Shown here piece by piece: positions 59,686 through 64,000 of a stretch of DNA of 64,000 bases; position 1 is the stretch's first letter; each line of letters opens with the position of its first letter. Position numbers and translations under genes: made by a program. The notes beneath the pieces are model-generated. The model saw only the letters and a list, made by a program, of their open reading frames with translations. It was not told where the DNA came from and ran no database searches. The DNA comes from Erythroxylum novogranatense (Eukaryota > Streptophyta > Magnoliopsida > Malpighiales > Erythroxylaceae), in the NCBI GenBank assembly GCA_029891385.1, contig CM057231.1, positions 69,512,476-69,576,475 on the forward strand, read 5' to 3'.

Positions 59686-62230
59686 TGTAGGAAAATCCCG
59701 GGAGGTACATCACATGTACCGGCAGCGGAAAACAAAAATTTTTGTTCCCGGGACTTTCCCGAAACCCAGGATCCAGGTGTCGGTATGAAGACATCAACCT
59801 AAATAGCCAAAAGAGACTATCTCTAAAGGTGATCCACGCAGAGATCAGAAAACCTAACCGAGACAAACCCCTTTGACCCGAGAATAGCTAGAACAGATTA
59901 AAGGCTGCTAGACCCTACCTCTGTCCTTGGAGAGCATAGATCAACGTTGGAATTGCTTGGAGAAGAAGAGAAAAAACGATGATGCTTATGAGAGAAGAAG
60001 AATGAAAACTCATTTTCAAAGCAAACTTAACACTTAAGTTTTCCAACTTCTCATCCCTAGCAAAACCGTCGTTCATCATCTTTCAAAGTAAGCCATCTTA
60101 TATGTATTTTAACCATTAAAATACTACCATAAGATGAGGCCATGTGTATGGCTTAATAGCCATTCATTAATAAATGGAATAAAGAAATCAAGCTTTGACT
60201 TTTCAAAGCTAATCTCTTCTTCCTCCCACTTTCAAACGAACACATGCATATATTTATATAATAATTAATTAATTAATTACTTAATTAATTAATTAGAATA
60301 TAATTGCTAAGGTCCAGTCCAACTGGGTCGGTCCTACTACGCCTACCGGCCTCGATGAAAACGCCTTGAGACCTTTCTTAGCAATATCGATGTCGCGATC
60401 TCATCGAGACATATCTCGATCTCATCGGGATCCATTTAATCCTAATGTTTCCATAATTGGAACTCGTCCAATACTATTTTACTGATTCTCTCAAACACTC
60501 TTATCGTGTGACCCTTTAGGTTCCGGTTATGTTGGCCACTTAGATTAACACTTAATCTAAGCAAGTCATGAGCGGTATCTAGCAACACATCATGACCCCA
60601 ATTGATGGAAAGTAATCGGTTTGATGTATTCATTACGAACCGATCACAAACCCTTCCATAGACAATTACCGTGCAATTCGTCCTTTCACCATCCTATACC
60701 CCACTTGGTTATGAGTATGGTCAAAGTGTCAACTCTCACTAGACCGAAGTCTAGCCTAGTGATATCGCTTCGCCCCGGACTCATTACTTTATATGTCAAT
60801 GAAGACACTCTTCATGACATACATGCGGCCACCTTAGTAATGATCCCGACAAGAGGCTACGGGTATCTCTTCGCTAATCCGTAAGGGTGAATCCTTTATT
60901 GGCTACTCAATTATCTTGAATACCTCAAGTCGCACTCCAAGCACCACCCTATGAGTTACCTCCGAAGGCAACAAGGAATGGAGTCAAAGCACGTGATCAA
61001 GATTCAAGATATCCTCGAGTACCTCAAGTCTAAGGATACTTGCATCATTGCTATGATGAGATTATCACCGACACTTAGATAAGATATCCATGTGATGATC
61101 TCATGACAGTCATCCAATGAACTTACTATCGCTAGTAAGCATCCACATGTCAATTCTAAATATCTCATATTTACAGCTTCGAGATCCACCGCTGATCCAA
61201 TCAAGGAATATGACATGTGTTAGTCTATCCGGATTAATGATGTCCACTCATTAATCCTATGACTAGGAGAATTTAGATATCTTGACATAATTGCACATGA
61301 TAGGAATCTCGGGAGTATGAGCACATCATAATTTCCTTCATGCTATGTCATATATCATGGACTTCATTAATTTGATTAAAGATCAAATCAATTCATAAAC
61401 AATGTTTATGAATATAAAATTAATGAATAATGCCTTTTCTTTATTTATTCATAAAGTCTGCACACGACTTTGAATAAAACGCGCTAAAGGGGATTGCCTT
61501 TAGGGCACAAATAAACAATACCGACCTTGAACAAGTCGACTTATCCAATGAACAAGTCGATTTATCATTGGATGCGAACTTCTTCCCAGGCCCCTCTGTT
61601 GGTGTCTTCGGAATGATGCGGGTACGTGGACGATGGGTAATGGGTTTCGGGTCTCCACCATGATTTTATGGTTCCTATTGCATGCATCCTCTTATGAGTC
61701 TGGATGCCTTAGGAACCCACAACGATAACTACATTATTACAGGCGAGGCTTTGCTAGATCTTGTGTTACTATTCTGGTGGTGCTAAGCACCGGACGCCGA
61801 TTTGGTTGTCTGCGTGTTGATGTTTTGTGGTTTTGATACGGTGCCGCTTTCTTGGCTTGTGGTTTTAGATTTGAATATCTCGTGATTTACACTCATTAGC
61901 CTCACGGGCTTATTCTCCGTGGGCATCCGTTAGCTCGCCTTGTTGTCCTCCTATTGGGCATGGCTACTATGCTTTTGCACCGATAGTCTTAGACTAAATT
62001 TGGGGTTGGGCTTTATTAGATAGTTTTCATTTTGGTAGGGTGGGATTTTGACCGTAGGGCCTCTTTTTGTTCTCGCTTTCTCGTGAGACGGCCTGTCTTC
62101 CTCGCTGATTGGGGTATGCCCACATGTGATCGTATATATACCCTATTCTTTTGATAAATATTTACCATTTATCAAAAAAAAAAGTCGACTTATCGGTACC
62201 GAACATGTGTAAGTTGATTTACCACTTACA
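59686..62230 (-). repeat. 5' LTR of the copia element, with LINE insert
   Basis: Homologous to 52038-53945 but longer because of the insertion at 61567-62181. Confidence 0.95.
61567..62181 (+). mobile_element. 5'-truncated LINE tail in the copia LTR
   Basis: About 615 bp absent from the sister LTR. It ends TTTACCATTTATC followed by a run of ten A. It is flanked by AAGTCGATTTATC (61554-61566) and AAGTCGACTTATC (62182-62194), a 13-bp target duplication with one C/T difference. Poly(A), a long target duplication and 5' truncation indicate LINE retrotransposition. No coding domain is recognised in this 3' fragment, so the lineage is unassigned. Confidence 0.85.
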
Positions 62231-62235
62231 CAAGG

Positions 62236-63157
62236 GAACTACTTCAGAGAGTTCCAATGATCAAGCAGGAAGTGGAGAGTCAAGCAAGCAAGCAGGTAAA
62301 GGTAAGGAGGTAAGTATTCAAGACCTTCCTTTTCCAAACTCTTATTTGATGAGCAAGCGCCTAAATGAAAAACAACATGAAAAAGAAATTATTGACTTGT
62401 TTGGGAAGGTTGAAGTGAATGTGCCTTTGCTAGATTTAGTGAAGAGAGTTCCAGCCTATGTAAAATATTTGAAGGATTTGTGCACTAACAAGAGGAAGTT
62501 TAGGCCGAATGAGAGAGTGCAAGTAAGTTCCAATGTGTCTGCATTGTTTAAGCCGCAGATACCTGTCAAGTGTCAAGACCCCGGATCTTTTATCATCCCT
62601 TGCACCTTAGGGAAGATGACTATCGGTAGAGCTTTGTTAGATCTGGGGTCAGCAATAAATGTGATGCCTAAGTCAGTTTATGAGGCCTTAGGAGTGAAGA
62701 GTATTAAGCCTACATCTGTTGTCCTCCAGCTATCGATAGATCCTTTAGGCATCCGTGGGGATAATTGAAGATATCTTGGTGCAAGTTAAAGGTTTAGTGT
62801 TTCTGCCGATTTTTATGTTCTTGACATGTCTACCGAGGTTGTGCAGATACTTCACTGATTCTTGGACGACCCTTCCTTCGGACAGCAAGTACAATGATTA
62901 GCATGAAGGAAGGAAAGATAACCATGGAGGTTGGCGATCAAAGGGTGAGCTTCAACATGTATGAAGCAATGAAGCACCCCCATGAGGATTACTCTCTGCT
63001 TGGAGTAAATATGCTTGACACGGTTATTGATGATGCATGTTGTGATTTTGCACAAACTTTAACATCTTCTACTGACACTCTTCTTGGAGAACATTTGCTT
63101 GCTGATGATTTTGTAGGAGAGACTTCAAGTCAAGTGTTAGACATGGAATCGCACTGA
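62236..63157 (+). pseudogene. gag 3' part and aspartic protease of Gag-protease copy B
   Basis: Continuation of the frame cut at 52037. Segment DLPFPNSYLMSKRLNEKQHE, DLFGKVEVNVPLLDLVKRVP near 62400, then the retroviral-type protease: FIIPCTLGKMTIGRALLDLG with the active-site Asp-Leu-Gly at 62640-62648 and INVMPKSVYEALGV following. Frameshifts occur near 62735 and 62810. The C-terminal part (MISMKEGKITMEVGDQ from 62894; HPHEDYSLLGVNMLD) ends at 63157. Expected next would be reverse transcriptase, but none follows. Unlike copy A, the catalytic triplet survives here. Confidence 0.8.
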
Positions 63158-64000
63158 GCTGAGCCGTTGGGATGAAACTCGGATTTTTACCCTGACTATC
63201 CCAAGTTTCAGACCCACCATGAGACCAGTTGTTTCTCTGCATTTTCATTTTATTCATGCATCCTGCTTGGAAGTGATGAAAACTTTTGTCTTTGCATGAA
63301 TATCTTGATTAAGTGTGGGAGAGAAACCCAGCCAATAGACTAGCTGTAATTAGGTAGGATTTCTGTTCATTGTTCGAATAAATTGCTTTCCCTTTGTTAG
63401 CTTTACATCTTTCTAAAGAAGCATGACATTGCTGGAGGATAAATTTTTGGGAGATTGATTGTTTTTGATTGATTGTTGATTGGATTAAGTAAGGTTTGTG
63501 TCTTTCTTTTCGGGCAGAGGCGCTACGATGTATTTGTATTTATACGTCGCGACGTACCTCGTTCCTCTTTTATGCCCTCGTCGCGACGTATTTGCATTTG
63601 TACGTCGCGACGTATCTTGTTCATATGGCGCTTACGTAGCGACGTGCCCACACTCTGACACCGCGACGCCCCATCGCTTGAAGTACCCTTTTGCCCTTAT
63701 GTCCTGCGGTCTTCGCGTTTGTCCGGAGCCCTTCTTGTCTTTTCACGTTGCGACGTTCCATCTTCTTTTGCCGCTTCATCATCTTCTTCTACTTCTTCTT
63801 CTTCTTCTCTTTTCTTCTTACTCTTTTCTTTTCCCGCCGTCGTCGTTGCTCTAGCTCTCTCCGCTCGCTTCTCTCGTGTTCCGAGTCCACATCCGCTCCC
63901 TTCTTGCATCTCCGATCTTTGTAAGTGTTCCATTGTCCTTCATGTTCTTGTTTTTCGTCTGCATTGTTAGAGGTTTTGAGTTAGGTTTCCCGCGACGAGC
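63158..64000 (+). other. 3' non-coding region of Gag-protease copy B
   Basis: No RT, RNase H or integrase homology. Contains a purine-rich 'AAGTGTGGGAGAGAAACCC' (63314), CGTCGCGACG array 4 (63545-63750) and a pyrimidine tract (63770-63850). The element probably continues beyond the window, where its 3' LTR should lie. Confidence 0.55.
63545..63750. repeat. CGTCGCGACG palindrome array 4
   Basis: Perfect motifs at 63545, 63579 and 63603. Variants CGTAGCGACG (63635), CCGCGACG (63661) and CGTTGCGACG (near 63743). The overlapping reading frames here (RRDV, VATC repeats) reflect the motif, not a gene. Confidence 0.9.

Larger units (their letters stand above)
52038..62230 (-). mobile_element. Complete Ty1/copia element inserted in gag
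   Basis: Two LTRs (52038-53945 and 59686-62230) in direct orientation enclose a 5.7-kb interior read on the minus strand, flanked by CAAGG at 52033-52037 and 62231-62235. LTRs end TGTAGG and TTACA on the plus strand. Next to the right-hand (5') LTR is an initiator-Met primer site, and next to the left-hand (3') LTR a purine tract (GTGGGAGATT on the minus strand). The pol gene is frameshifted, so the element is not autonomous now. Confidence 0.95.

Noticed and set aside
61567..62181. SINE instead of LINE
   Set aside because: No Pol III A/B boxes or tRNA-like head recognised, and the length of about 615 bp with poly(A) fits a truncated LINE better.
63697..63970. Glu/Lys-rich minus-strand frame and Ser/Phe-rich plus-strand frames
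   Set aside because: Caused by the pyrimidine tract 63770-63850; it lies in the 3' non-coding region of the Gag element.

Overview
This is plant nuclear DNA, most likely from a flowering plant. It is AT-rich and built almost entirely of nested transposable elements. The evidence is LTR retrotransposons with plant tRNA-Asp and initiator-Met primer sites, a plant-type Helitron that carries a spliced RPA1-like gene, a LINE tail, and long TAA and AT microsatellites. I found no host single-copy gene, rRNA, tRNA or CRISPR. Every recognisable protein gene is transposon-borne and damaged.

Layout. 1-7084: AT-rich inverted repeats, a fold-back palindrome, and a 4.5-kb solo LTR (1038-5582). 7085-11456: a second solo LTR holding an inverted related LTR fragment. 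11457-12499: TAA-rich DNA. 12500-34404: a minus-strand Helitron. Its 3' end (hairpin plus CTAG) is at 12500, followed to the right by minisatellites, two copies of a short promoter/gene module, an RPA1-like gene (25989 down to 19235) and the Rep/helicase gene (34404 down to 26103). Solo LTRs at 19765-24144 and 28553-32447 interrupt it, and its 5' end is lost. 34405-39358: two LTR fragments abutting without target duplications. 39359-46342: a minus-strand Gag-protease retrotransposon with a tRNA-Asp primer site. 46343-48455: another solo LTR. 48461-64000: a plus-strand copy of the same Gag-protease element, split in gag by a complete 10.2-kb Ty1/copia element (52038-62230). That copia element carries a 5'-truncated LINE in one LTR.

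How the parts relate. In the Helitron, Rep (HUH motif and two tyrosines) and PIF1-type helicase would mobilise the element, and the RPA-like protein would bind single-stranded DNA. All are now broken, mostly by C-to-T-type nonsense changes. The Gag-protease elements have no reverse transcriptase in either copy and look non-autonomous. The most unusual signal is a set of short palindromic motifs (CGTCGCGACG, AAGTCGACTT, ATCAGCTGAT) arranged in irregular arrays. The same motifs occur in LTRs of unrelated families, and copies of one family carry different motifs.
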